A DNA stretch of 64,000 nt, taken from positions 17,491-81,490 of the forward strand of contig CAMCYJ010000004.1 in the NCBI GenBank assembly GCA_945883815.1. The letters run 5' to 3'. The stretch comes from Akkermansia muciniphila (GTDB lineage Bacteria; Verrucomicrobiota; Verrucomicrobiia; Limisphaerales; UBA9464). Position numbers and translations under genes: made by a program. Positions within the stretch are counted from its first letter, which is position 1. Each line of letters starts with the position of its first letter. This document shows, piece by piece, positions 25,273-36,158 of this stretch. The notes beneath the pieces were generated by a model. It searched no databases, was not told the origin of the DNA, and saw only the letters and a program-made list of their open reading frames with translations.

Positions 25273-26388
25273 TCAGCTCATGCGCATCGGCATGATCACG
25301 TACAAAAACGGCTCGTTGGTCTTGAGAACCCCCGGGCTGAGCTCGTCGATGAGTTCGAAATAAACCTCATCGGTGTCCAAGGCTTTCAGAGGATCCATGA
25401 GGTACCCTGGGTTGAATGCGATGGCGAAATCCTTGCCTTGATACTTGATGGCCACCGTCTGACGAGCCTCACCCACCTCGGGGGCGTTGGCCGTGATGGC
25501 CAACTGATTGCGGCTAAAGGTCAGCTTAACCGAGTTTTGCTTGTCGGTGGTCATGATCTCGGCCAGCCGGAGCGACTTCAGAAACTCTTCGCGATTGAGC
25601 GGCACCCGCTCCAACGGTTCGGCAGGGATGACCTGGCGGTAATTCGGATAAACTCCATCCACCAGCTTGGTGACCAGGATTGCCGAGACGGCGCCTTCCG
25701 TAGCGGGCTGTGTGGCGAAGGACGCCTGATTCTCGGTGAACTTGACCTCGACGTTGCCGCCCCCTTGCAGCAATCGGGTCAACTCATTGATGGCTTTGGT
25801 GGGTAAAATGAAGTCGGCCTGATTGTCGGCTGAGATTTCCAGTTCTTCTTCGCAGAGAGCCAGTCGACGTCCGTCGGTCGCGACCAAGATGAGCTTGTTC
25901 TCCTTGAGGCTGAAGTAGATCCCGTTGAGCACGAAACGGCTTTCGTCGGTAGAAACGGCAAAACTCGTCTTTCGCAGCATCCCTTTCAGTTTGTCCTGAG
26001 GGATGACTACCGTGCGGTTCTGCGCGAAAACCGGCAACGGCGGGAACTCTTCGGCGGCCAGACCGTTCACTTTGAAGAACGCGCTACCAGCCCGAATCGA
26101 GGCCACCGACTTCTCATCAATTTCGATCTCGATGTCCGTGGACATCAGTTCTCGAGTGATATCGACCAACTTCTTCACAGGCAGTGTTGCCCGACCCGAT
26201 TGTTGGACATTCGCGGCGACCGAGCAGGTTATCGTTACATCGAGATCGGTGGCGGTCAGCGATAGGCGCCGATCACCGGTCTCCAACAGAACATTGGACA
26301 GGATCGGGAGCGTCGATCGCGACCCGACGATGTTCTGAACGGCCTGAAGGCCAACGAGCAGCTGATCCTTGGCGATCGTTAGTTTCAT
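25273..26388 (-). CDS. dnaN: DNA polymerase III sliding clamp (beta subunit)
   Basis: The processivity clamp; 371 residues with three clamp domains. The start MKLTIAKDQLLVGLQAVQNIVGSRSTLPILSNVLLE is typical. Further motifs are VDITRELMSTDIEIE, FVLNGIYFSLKENKLILVATDGRRLA, YPNYRQVIPAEP and the C-terminal PFLYVIMPMRMS, all as in known clamps. dnaN often lies next to dnaA at the origin; here dnaA and recF are absent and the neighbours are unrelated. The start is the ATG at 26386-26388. The 273-bp gap to the divergent pterin dehydratase gene is AT-richer and should hold both promoters; I see no clear DnaA box in it. Confidence 0.97.
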   Translation of the reverse strand: MKLTIAKDQLLVGLQAVQNIVGSRSTLPILSNVLLETGDRRLSLTATDLDVTITCSVAANVQQSGRATLPVKKLVDITRELMSTDIEIEIDEKSVASIRAGSAFFKVNGLAAEEFPPLPVFAQNRTVVIPQDKLKGMLRKTSFAVSTDESRFVLNGIYFSLKENKLILVATDGRRLALCEEELEISADNQADFILPTKAINELTRLLQGGGNVEVKFTENQASFATQPATEGAVSAILVTKLVDGVYPNYRQVIPAEPLERVPLNREEFLKSLRLAEIMTTDKQNSVKLTFSRNQLAITANAPEVGEARQTVAIKYQGKDFAIAFNPGYLMDPLKALDTDEVYFELIDELSPGVLKTNEPFLYVIMPMRMS

Positions 26389-26661
26389 GTTTGGCTTACT
26401 ATCAATGGAGAGTCTTCAAAGAGAAAGTCCTTAGTAAGGACGGTGAACAAACCGTACAACCATCGCAAACCCCGTCAAACAAGGCCGAAGAAAGATTTTA
26501 CGACTGTGAATCATTTTGGCAACAACCCGGGCCAAAGTTTGAAACCCCGTTTGTTGGGCCCTTGTTGGCATGGCTTTAGACTGTTGTTCCCAAAGTTTGG
26601 CCAAGAACTTCTTGAGCCGGGAGCTTGAACCCGACGCATTGGTTCGTACGGTAAGCACGCA

Positions 26662-26964
26662 ATGGAAGCGATAGACAGGGACAAGCCACCTCTGGTGCCG
26701 GGATGGACTTTGGAAGGTCAAGCATGGGTCCGAACCGAGGTTTTTCTGGATTTCCCAGCAGCCATGCGATGGGTGAATCAGGTCGCCCGACTGGCTGAGC
26801 AACGGAACCATCATCCCGACATCGAAATTCATTGGAATCGAGTCACCTTGAGGCTGACGACGCATGAAACGGGAGGTTTGACCGACCGCGATAGGTCCTG
26901 GGCTCAGGCCGCGGAGACCGAATTAGCTCTCGAAGCTTCCGGTTCCCAGCCAACCAAGCAGTGA
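26662..26964 (+). CDS. phhB: 4a-hydroxytetrahydrobiopterin dehydratase (pterin-4a-carbinolamine dehydratase)
   Basis: A 100-residue cytoplasmic enzyme that recycles the pterin cofactor used by aromatic amino acid hydroxylases. The family core is intact: AMRWVNQVARLAEQRNHHPDIEIHWNRVTLRLTTHETGGLTDRD, with the HHP pair, Trp and final Asp of the active site. No aromatic amino acid hydroxylase is visible nearby, so the cofactor partner is unknown; some homologues act in molybdopterin or other pterin metabolism. Divergent from dnaN; it ends shortly before the convergent uracil-DNA glycosylase gene. Confidence 0.9.
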   Translation: MEAIDRDKPPLVPGWTLEGQAWVRTEVFLDFPAAMRWVNQVARLAEQRNHHPDIEIHWNRVTLRLTTHETGGLTDRDRSWAQAAETELALEASGSQPTKQ

Positions 26965-26999
26965 GGGCAGTTTTGCTGGGGGAGAGAGCCGCAAGCAAA

Positions 27000-28007
27000 T
27001 CAGTCACGGGTCAGAAAAAACCCGCGTTGCTTGGAGGTGATAGGATAACCAGCTCGTTCCAGAACTTGGAGCATGTCCTCCCACACCTTTCGCTTTTCGG
27101 ATAAAGCCTGATTTTGAAGCAGGTAAGCTGGATGATACGTCGGCATGAGAGGGATCCCTCGGTAATTTTGCCAAGAACCCCTGAGCTGGGTGATGGCGGC
27201 AGTGCCCTTACCCAAAAGTCCTTGGACGGCGCTAGCGCCTAAAGCGACCAAAACTTGGGGGTGAACCAAGTCGATTTGCCGGTCGAGCCAGGGAAAGCAT
27301 GAGGCCATTTCTTCGGGCTTTGGTTTGCGATTTCCAGTTGCTTCACCGGGAGTGTCCGGCCGGCATTTGAGAAGGTTGGCGATGTACACCGAATCACGGC
27401 TCAATCCCATCGCAGTCAGAATCTTAGAGAACAGGTCACCGGCTGGACCCACAAATGGTTGCCCCCTGAGGTCCTCTTCGACACCCGGTGCCTCACCGAC
27501 AAACAATATTCTGGATTGAATGTCACCAATCCCAAAGACCACCGAATGACGCGAGGCCACCAAATGGGAGCAGCGAGAACAGCCTAAAACCTGAGCCTGA
27601 AGTTCTGCCATCGCCGACGCTCGGGCTTCCAGAGACAACGGAGCGGGCAACGCAACGGAAGCAGATGACGATTTCGAATTGGCAGATACGGACGGTTTGC
27701 CGGCAGCCGCCATGGACCATCGGGACAACGCAGCCTCGGAACGAACGGCAATCGGGACGACCGAGTCCCTTGAAGAGGAAGCGGTCGAACGCTCGGAAGT
27801 CACGGTTGGGCGAGTCGCTTCCGAAATCACCGGCGGAACAGTTCTTCCCGCATCGAGAGGCCTTGGCTGAGAAGCTCCCTTCAAGGGAGCGCTTCCCATG
27901 GAAAGGAGAGTCTCTCGGCGCACAGGAACCCAACTGACGCCTCGACCCTTCAAGTTCTCCAAGTGGGCTATGGTAGCATCCAACAATTGCGAGTAGGCGG
28001 AGGACAT
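27000..28007 (-). CDS. Uracil-DNA glycosylase, family 4 (Fe-S)
   Basis: Removes uracil from DNA. The C-terminal 190 residues carry the family-4 motifs: GEAPGVEEDLRGQPFVGPAG, YIANLLKCRPDTPGEATGNRKP, and TYHPAYLLQN. Four Cys fit the [4Fe-4S] cluster (GCSRC, LLKC and ASC). The first 130 residues are different: a helical start (SSAYSQLLDATIAHLENLKGRGVSWV) followed by a long Ser/Ala/Pro-rich linker, which makes the protein 335 residues against about 200 for the core. The ATG at 28005-28007 is preferred over upstream codons. The gene ends 36 bp from the convergent pterin dehydratase and is divergent from pyk with a 107-bp gap. Confidence 0.92.
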   Translation of the reverse strand: MSSAYSQLLDATIAHLENLKGRGVSWVPVRRETLLSMGSAPLKGASQPRPLDAGRTVPPVISEATRPTVTSERSTASSSRDSVVPIAVRSEAALSRWSMAAAGKPSVSANSKSSSASVALPAPLSLEARASAMAELQAQVLGCSRCSHLVASRHSVVFGIGDIQSRILFVGEAPGVEEDLRGQPFVGPAGDLFSKILTAMGLSRDSVYIANLLKCRPDTPGEATGNRKPKPEEMASCFPWLDRQIDLVHPQVLVALGASAVQGLLGKGTAAITQLRGSWQNYRGIPLMPTYHPAYLLQNQALSEKRKVWEDMLQVLERAGYPITSKQRGFFLTRD

Positions 28008-28114
28008 CGAATCTGAAAACGACAGTCCAACCAATCGGACTCTTTGCCAAGCGCCGTTGACCGGGCTCCAGATCGGGTGATGCTCCTGCCAGACAACCAT
28101 CCAACAGCAGATCC

Positions 28115-29542
28115 ATGAGCATTCACGGTTTCCGGAAAACCAAAATCATCGCCACCCTAGGACCTGCCACCGATTCGCTGGAGATGTTGGAGCGACTCAT
28201 CCTGGCTGGCGTCAATGTTTTAAGGCTCAACATGAGCCACGCCAAACCGGAATGGGTTCGACGAGTGGTCCAAGACATCCGGCTACTTTCCGAACGGCAC
28301 AAAAGGGCGGTAGGTATTTTATTGGATACCCAAGGGCCTTCCATAAGGACCGGAGATGTGGCCGAAAAAATTGCTTTGTCCGTGGGCGAACACTTCACCT
28401 TCACAGTGCGAGGAAAGATTCCCGCCCAAGGCAAGTGGACCAGTGTGGGCTATGACCAATTCGCCGATGACGTCCACGCTGGCGACACCCTGATCGTAGA
28501 CAACGGAGAGATGAAAATGCGGATCCTGTCGAAGACGACGGACACCGTGGAGTGCGAGGTGCTGACGGAGGGAACCCTGGGGAGTCGTCGTCATATCAAT
28601 TTGCCGGGAGTGCACGTCTCGTTGCCGGCTTTGACAGAGAAGGACAAGGAAGACATCCGTCTGGGACTTGAAGTCGGAGTCGACTACGTCGCTCTAAGCT
28701 TCGTGCGCGAACCCCAGGACATAGAGTTGCTGAGAGCCTTTCTCAAACAACATCCCTCCGCTCACCAGCCGCAAATCGTCGCAAAAATTGAGCATCAATT
28801 CGCGGTGAATCATTTCGATGCCATCGCCCGGGAGGCCGATGTGATCATGGTCGCCCGGGGTGATTTGGGAATCGAATGCAACTATGAGGAGTTGCCCATC
28901 ATTCAGCGGCGCATCGTCAAGACCTGCCAGCAACTGGGCCGGCCGGTCATCGTCGCTACGCACATGCTGGAGAGCATGATCCAGAGCCCGTTGCCCACTC
29001 GGGCAGAGATCACGGATGTGGCCAATGCCGTCTTCGAGCAAAGCGATGCCATCATGCTGAGTGGTGAGACCACCGTTGGGAAATACCCGCTGGGTTGTAT
29101 TGAGGTGATGGACACCATCGCCCGTCGCATTGAACGGAGTGGCGGGGCCAACTATCAGGAAAAAGCCGAGCTGACTTCTTCTCGGCAGAAGCTGGTGCGG
29201 AGTGCGGTGGGACTGGCCGACGACCTGAAGGCGGATGCCATGTTGGTCTTCACCAAGCGAGGTCATATGGCCCGGTTTGCAGCGTGGATGCGGCCACGTC
29301 ATTCTGCCGTTTATGCCTTCACCGATCGGTGGCCGACCGCCGATGGGTTGACGTTGTTGCGCGGAGTCATGCCCCGTGTGGTGGCGTTCAATTCCCAATT
29401 TCCCGACCAGACGGTCGATGCTGCAGTGGCTCAACTCCTGAACGACGGCTTGCTCCGCCGAGGCAACACGGTCGTCGTGGTGACCAATATGGCCTCAGGC
29501 GAGCGGATTGTGGACGGAGTAAAGATCCGGACGCTTGACTGA
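28115..29542 (+). CDS. pyk: Pyruvate kinase
   Basis: Last step of glycolysis, phosphoenolpyruvate plus ADP to pyruvate plus ATP. The 475 residues include KTKIIATLGPATDSLE, VLRLNMSHA, LLDTQGPSIRTG, the active-site region IVAKIEHQFAVNHFDAI and VARGDLGIE, and VATHMLESMI. In most pyruvate kinases the first motifs read KIVCTxGP and NFSHG. The change from KIEN to KIEH and from MLDTKGPEIR to LLDTQGPSIR marks a divergent subfamily, still with the catalytic Lys and metal ligands (EIADVANAVFEQSDAIMLSGE-like TDVANAVFEQSDAIMLSGE). The C-terminal domain is complete. It overlaps or nearly joins the UbiA gene downstream. Confidence 0.93.
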   Translation: MSIHGFRKTKIIATLGPATDSLEMLERLILAGVNVLRLNMSHAKPEWVRRVVQDIRLLSERHKRAVGILLDTQGPSIRTGDVAEKIALSVGEHFTFTVRGKIPAQGKWTSVGYDQFADDVHAGDTLIVDNGEMKMRILSKTTDTVECEVLTEGTLGSRRHINLPGVHVSLPALTEKDKEDIRLGLEVGVDYVALSFVREPQDIELLRAFLKQHPSAHQPQIVAKIEHQFAVNHFDAIAREADVIMVARGDLGIECNYEELPIIQRRIVKTCQQLGRPVIVATHMLESMIQSPLPTRAEITDVANAVFEQSDAIMLSGETTVGKYPLGCIEVMDTIARRIERSGGANYQEKAELTSSRQKLVRSAVGLADDLKADAMLVFTKRGHMARFAAWMRPRHSAVYAFTDRWPTADGLTLLRGVMPRVVAFNSQFPDQTVDAAVAQLLNDGLLRRGNTVVVVTNMASGERIVDGVKIRTLD

Positions 29543-29561
29543 AGCGGAGAGTCGGACGGGA

Positions 29562-30431
29562 ATGCGGACCTTGAGTTCCACAACCCCATCTTGGAAATCC
29601 TGGCTGATCTTGGCCCGGGCATCGAATTTGCCGACGGTGTGGTCCAATTGCTTGGCCGCTGGAGCATTGGGAGGCGGACTTGAAACGGGCCGAATGCTCG
29701 TCGTGATACTATCGGCCAGTGCGGTCTATATCGGAGGCATGGTCCTGAATGACGCCTTCGATGCAGACTTCGACCGGCAGTTCCGACGCGAGAGACCGAT
29801 TCCTTCTGGCGCAGTTTCCGAGCAACGCGTGTGGCAAGCGGGATGGTCTCTGATGGTGGCCGGTGTCATTGGTTTGGCGGTGCAGGGATGGTGGACCGCG
29901 GTCTTGTCTGCACTGTTGGCAGGTTCGGTCATTCTCTACGATGCGATCCACAAGCGCGTGACTGTGTCTCCGGTGCTGATGGCCGCCTGTCGCTTCTTCC
30001 TCTTCCTGACAGTGGCGTCGGTCGGGGAACGGGGTGTGACCGGCCAAGCCCTATGGGCAGCATTGGCACTCGCGGCGTGGATCGTGGGATTGAGCTACAT
30101 CGCCCGACGGGAAAGCCGGAGGGGTCCGATGGCGTATTGGCCCTTGGTATTCTTGGCCATGCCCGGTGTTTTGGTCTGGCTAGTCCACGGAGATCAACCG
30201 GGAATGAGCGTGATCATCACCGGAGTTTTGGCACTGTTTTGGACCCTTTGGAGTCTGAGTCATACCGTGGCCCGGGCCCAACCCCACTTTGGCCGCACGG
30301 TCTCCGGTCTTTTGGCCGGCATTTGTTTGGTGGACCAGCTAGCTGTGGCACCGGACCCCAGTGGGACCGTGGTTTATGCCGCTCTCTTTTTGATATCTCT
30401 CTTGGCCCAGCGTTTCATACCGGCGACCTGA
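29562..30431 (+). CDS. UbiA-family prenyltransferase
   Basis: A polytopic membrane protein of 289 residues. The Asp-rich motif NDAFDADFD (residues 63-71; NDxxDxxxD) binds the prenyl diphosphate through magnesium. The second motif is the degenerate YDAIHKR. It has eight or nine hydrophobic segments. Homologues attach prenyl chains to quinone, haem or chlorophyll precursors; sequence alone does not tell which, and none of these pathways is encoded nearby. A TTG at 29535 would overlap the pyk stop, but the ATG at 29562 is preferred. It probably forms an operon with pyk. Confidence 0.88.
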   Translation: MRTLSSTTPSWKSWLILARASNLPTVWSNCLAAGALGGGLETGRMLVVILSASAVYIGGMVLNDAFDADFDRQFRRERPIPSGAVSEQRVWQAGWSLMVAGVIGLAVQGWWTAVLSALLAGSVILYDAIHKRVTVSPVLMAACRFFLFLTVASVGERGVTGQALWAALALAAWIVGLSYIARRESRRGPMAYWPLVFLAMPGVLVWLVHGDQPGMSVIITGVLALFWTLWSLSHTVARAQPHFGRTVSGLLAGICLVDQLAVAPDPSGTVVYAALFLISLLAQRFIPAT

Positions 30432-30579
30432 CCTGATCCGAGGAGCCTCGAGCCGATTACCGGCATCTGTATGCATCAGGGGCGGGTAACCCGAGACGCA
30501 AGGGCCCAAATCTTGTGAGGATTGCGAGGACTCGATCACTTTCCTTTTGGCGACGACAGGCTCCGAGTCCATACTGAAG

Positions 30580-32767
<2,188 letters not shown>

Positions 32768-32875
32768 GAATAGGCCCGCCCAGCAAAGGTTTTGGGCAGG
32801 AGGTTTTGGGGAGGTTTTTCGGGCAGACGGTTCTGGAGCCCAACCTGCCGGAGCGATTGGATCCAACTCGGGCCT

Positions 32876-33211
32876 TCAGGCCTTGCGCACAAAGCAGGCC
32901 TTCAAGCCGACGGCGACTCCGTCGATCTTGCAGGAAATTTCGTGGTCTCCTTCGACCAGTCGGATGGGTTTGGATTTCGATCCGCCCTTGAGCACTCCGG
33001 AAGATCCGCGGAGCGGGAGGTCCTTGATGAGGATAACGCTGTCTCCGTCATGGAGCACTGAGCCGTGGGCATCCTTCACGACTCGGGGGCCTTCCGGAGC
33101 GTCAGCTTCGGCCGCCCGTTCCCACTCATGTCCGCAAGTGAGGCACTCCCATTTGGCGGGGTGTTCCATCACATCGGTCATTTCGCACATCGGACAGGCA
33201 GGCTTGCTCAT
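32876..33211 (-). CDS. phnA: PhnA/YjdM-family zinc-ribbon protein
   Basis: The 111-residue product has an N-terminal zinc ribbon (CPMC at residues 6-9, then CLTCGHEW) and a C-terminal PhnA domain: VKDAHGSVLHDGDSVILIKDLPLRGSSGVLKGG and a terminal VGLKACFVRKA. Named for its place in some phosphonate operons, but the family has no proven role in phosphonate breakdown and none of the phn genes is nearby. Convergent with thiC; upstream of it on the same strand lies the porin gene. Confidence 0.92.
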   Translation of the reverse strand: MSKPACPMCEMTDVMEHPAKWECLTCGHEWERAAEADAPEGPRVVKDAHGSVLHDGDSVILIKDLPLRGSSGVLKGGSKSKPIRLVEGDHEISCKIDGVAVGLKACFVRKA

Positions 33212-33292
33212 GGAGGGGCCAACCTATTGGACCCAAGGCGTCGGAGGAAACGCAAAGCGGTGACAGTCCTCTGGCGATCGAAGGCCGCCGCT

Positions 33293-34672
33293 TTAAAAGG
33301 TGAACGTCCATTCCACCCAAGCGTAAAGGGTATCGCCATTGGGATTGGCATTCGGGGCATTTTCGAGGAAGGAGCCCTTGAAGAGCGTCGTGACACCGGT
33401 GTCCAAGCGGCAATTGCCAGGAATGATGTCCCAGCGAATCCGACCCTCGAGCTGTTGGCCAACATACGAGCCAGAACGACCGGATGCGTCTCGGACTCCG
33501 GCCGCGGTGAAGGCGTCAAAGGGGCTTTCGAGCCAGATCCACCGGTGAGCGAGGGATGTCTCGATGGTTTTGATCGGTTTGGCAGAGGCCCGGATTTCCG
33601 GGGAGCGCAAGTTGGCGCGGGCGATGGCTCCGTAAAGACCGGTGGGACCAAACTCAAATCGGCGCGCTCCGAAGAGCGTGTCGAAGCGTTGGTTTTGTCC
33701 ATCGGTCGGATTGCGATCGCCGCTGGCTTGATCCACGTGGATACCCAAGCGAGGCCTTGCGCGGGCATCCCAGGTGTAACCGGCACCGCTCTGAAAAAAC
33801 CACGCGCTGTGGTCCAGATCTGGGGACAAACCGGTGTTGAATCGCGAAGTTCCCTGTTGGATGGCCGCCTCTGCTTCAAAATCCCAATGGCCGGGTTTGG
33901 CATTGCGAACGAGTCGGCTGCCCGTGGTGTGGAGCTGTCGGTGGCGACGGGTCGGATCGGAGTCCTCAAAAAGACCCAGCCAGTATGCCTCAACACGGCT
34001 ATCGAGGGCCAGACGGGGTGAGGTGGCATACACACCGTAAAACTGTTGTCCGAAGCTCTGGGTGTCTGCGGTGATTTGATTGTCCAATAACGAGGCCGCG
34101 TCGTCCGGCAGGCGTCGCACCGGCAGGAATGCAAAGCTTCGAATCGACCCGCCACCATCGGAGGTCCACAACCAATCGATTCCAGTGAACGAATTGATGG
34201 TGTTGCGGTAAGCGTTCCGCGCGACCAGCCGGCGATTACCCAGATCCAAAGTCTCTCGTCCGATTTGGATTTGATGGGTGCCCCCGGTGAACAGGGGTCC
34301 GGGGTTCCAGCGCACGTACCCCTGCAAGAGGTCGACCGCGTTGACTTGGGTGGTGTCGATGGCGCTGCCTGAATCGGAAAGGTACTGCCGGGAGTCCATC
34401 AATTCGGCCACCACACCCACCGGCTCGGTCTTGATTTGTCCCAGTAGACTGGTTCGAAGGGCCAGCGCCTGGTCGCTCCCCGGACGTCCCGTCCGGAAGT
34501 TGTTGCCGAGAGATTCGTAGCGAAGCCGATGTTCCATGCCGACATCGGCCCACTCGGGAAGATCCATGGCGGACCGAAGACGCCAAGGACCCTCGCCTGC
34601 CAGGGCCGACAACCCGGCCACGACCAGACAAAGGCCGCGGAATCCCGATTGAGAGAAAGTTGAATTGAACAT
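33293..34672 (-). CDS. Alginate-export-family outer-membrane porin
   Basis: The 459-residue product has a signal peptide (LCLVVAGLSALAGE) followed by a predicted beta-barrel of the alginate-export (AlgE-like) type: WADVGMEHRLRYESLGNNF, QIQIGRETLDLGNRRLVARNAYRNT, QQFYGVYATSP and FTAAGVRDASGRSGSYVGQQLEGRIRWDI. It ends in an aromatic residue (WVEWTFTF), the usual barrel-insertion signal. It probably passes a small solute or oligosaccharide through the outer membrane. The substrate is unknown and no alginate genes are near. The start ATG at 34670-34672 is well supported by the signal peptide. Confidence 0.85.
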   Translation of the reverse strand: MFNSTFSQSGFRGLCLVVAGLSALAGEGPWRLRSAMDLPEWADVGMEHRLRYESLGNNFRTGRPGSDQALALRTSLLGQIKTEPVGVVAELMDSRQYLSDSGSAIDTTQVNAVDLLQGYVRWNPGPLFTGGTHQIQIGRETLDLGNRRLVARNAYRNTINSFTGIDWLWTSDGGGSIRSFAFLPVRRLPDDAASLLDNQITADTQSFGQQFYGVYATSPRLALDSRVEAYWLGLFEDSDPTRRHRQLHTTGSRLVRNAKPGHWDFEAEAAIQQGTSRFNTGLSPDLDHSAWFFQSGAGYTWDARARPRLGIHVDQASGDRNPTDGQNQRFDTLFGARRFEFGPTGLYGAIARANLRSPEIRASAKPIKTIETSLAHRWIWLESPFDAFTAAGVRDASGRSGSYVGQQLEGRIRWDIIPGNCRLDTGVTTLFKGSFLENAPNANPNGDTLYAWVEWTFTF

Positions 34673-35354
34673 GGAACCGGCAGCGGATCAAAAAGTCCAG
34701 AGCCTCGAAAGTGAAGCCATTTCTGACCGGCCGTTGGAACAAAACCCTCGACGTCTTGGAGGCGGGGTCCGGGATCCGAGAGCGGCGTGCCGCATCGTCT
34801 GAGTGGACGATCCACCATGACGGAGAAAACGCCAAAATCCGGCGCCGTCGCGGTGGCCGCCGTCTCCCGGATCCGGGATTCCTTCGAGTTGAACACTTCG
34901 GCCGACTCGGAGGTGCCAGTGGGTGACTGCACCGGGACCTCGACCAACGACCACACCCGGGATGGGTCTGAGGATTCCAGGGCTCCCACCGGCAACCGAT
35001 CTGACCCCCGACGGCAGGGCCTGAAAACCTGCCCTTGGTCGCCATTGGAGGGGCATACACCAACGGCTCGGTCGTCAGTCTCAAGCCACGGAGGCAGCGG
35101 ATTTCGGACCCTCGGACTCTCTTGACCCGGAGGTTTGCCGCCGTACACCGAGAGAGCCCGCAGGGTCTTCGATATTTCGTGGCAGAATTTTCTCACCACC
35201 ACCACCCTGATGACACCGATACCGGTGGCCAACCGCGCGGCATTCAGGCGCATCAGCAGTCACTGAAGCGTTGGCGGTCGGCAGAGCAGGACCCTTGGCT
35301 CCTGAGCGAAGGTGTTCTGGCACGCCGGTCCGAGTAGGGCTCCCTGCATCATCC
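34673..35354. other. 682-bp region without a convincing gene
   Basis: Frames on both strands are open for long stretches, but none has a recognisable motif, signal peptide or membrane segment. The best plus-strand candidate starts at 34817 (MTEKTPKSG) and ends at 35125; its product is disordered and Ser/Pro-rich, and only its first third has the codon bias of neighbouring genes. The region must contain the promoter of the porin (minus) and probably that of the transferase-like gene (plus). Degraded coding sequence is possible. Confidence 0.4.
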
Positions 35355-36158
35355 ATGAAGCTGGTCTTTTCTGAGGCGGTCGCTGATCCCAGCCGCTACG
35401 TCTATCCGTATGCGGTCTGGGCGTTTCCGGAACCCGGAGAAAGCCCGGCCGATTTGTTCGCCGCCGGATTTCTGCCATCGGCTCCAGATCTCTCCCGTTT
35501 CTACCTGGGACGCCAACTGCGGGTGCCGCTCGGAGAATGGCGAGCCTCCTCTGAAAACCGGCGAGTGTTGCGCAAGGCCGGCAATTTGCAGTGTGAGTTG
35601 GTGCCCCGGGATCGCTTTGATCTGACGCCGGAGCGCCGGGCGGCCTGGTTGGCCTTTGCCGAGGCTCGCTTCGGTTCCGGGGTCATGCCCGCTGCCCGAT
35701 TGGATCGACTCCTGGCCGGCCGGGTGATCTCCCACTTGTTGGTATTCCGGGAGGGCGGTGCCGACGGACCCGAACGCGGAGTGGCGCTGCTCTACCTCGA
35801 GCCCCCGCGCATGGCTTATTATTATTACGCCTTCTACGACTTGGCCGATGCGGGCAGCCATCTCGGGATGGCCATGATGACGCGGGCGGTGGCTTGGGCT
35901 CAGGAAAGTGGTCTGCGTCACCTGCATTTGGGCACCTGCTATGCGGAGAAAGCCCTCTACAAAACCCAGTTCGAGCCCATGGAATTCTTCAATGGGCACC
36001 GCTGGTCGCGCAACCGGGATGAACTGCGCCACTTGCTCCGGACCCTGCCGGAGACCCATCGGTTGGAGTCACCCGAATATCAGGGGTTTCTCGATGGCGG
36101 TTTGTCGGCCGCCGCTGCAGCCTCGCCATTCCGAATCCCGCTCAGTGCTTCAGGCTGA
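35355..36158 (+). CDS. Arginyltransferase-like (ATE C-terminal domain, GNAT fold) protein
   Basis: The 267-residue product resembles the C-terminal GNAT-like domain of arginyl/leucyl-tRNA-protein transferases: GRQLRVPLGEWRASSENRRVLRKAG, GVALLYLEPPRMAYYYYAFYD, RHLHLGTCYAEKALYKTQFEPMEFFNG. The N-terminal Cys-rich domain of true ATE enzymes (with a CxxC and CR motif) is missing, so conjugation to N-terminal residues is doubtful. An aminoacyl- or acyl-transferase is a fair general name. The start ATG at 35355 follows a long frame without motifs. It ends 17 bp inside the convergent SGNH hydrolase gene. Confidence 0.65.
   Translation: MKLVFSEAVADPSRYVYPYAVWAFPEPGESPADLFAAGFLPSAPDLSRFYLGRQLRVPLGEWRASSENRRVLRKAGNLQCELVPRDRFDLTPERRAAWLAFAEARFGSGVMPAARLDRLLAGRVISHLLVFREGGADGPERGVALLYLEPPRMAYYYYAFYDLADAGSHLGMAMMTRAVAWAQESGLRHLHLGTCYAEKALYKTQFEPMEFFNGHRWSRNRDELRHLLRTLPETHRLESPEYQGFLDGGLSAAAAASPFRIPLSASG

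Noticed and set aside
34817..35125. Disordered Ser/Pro-rich plus-strand frame
   Set aside because: Coding bias in only the first third and no homologous features recognised.
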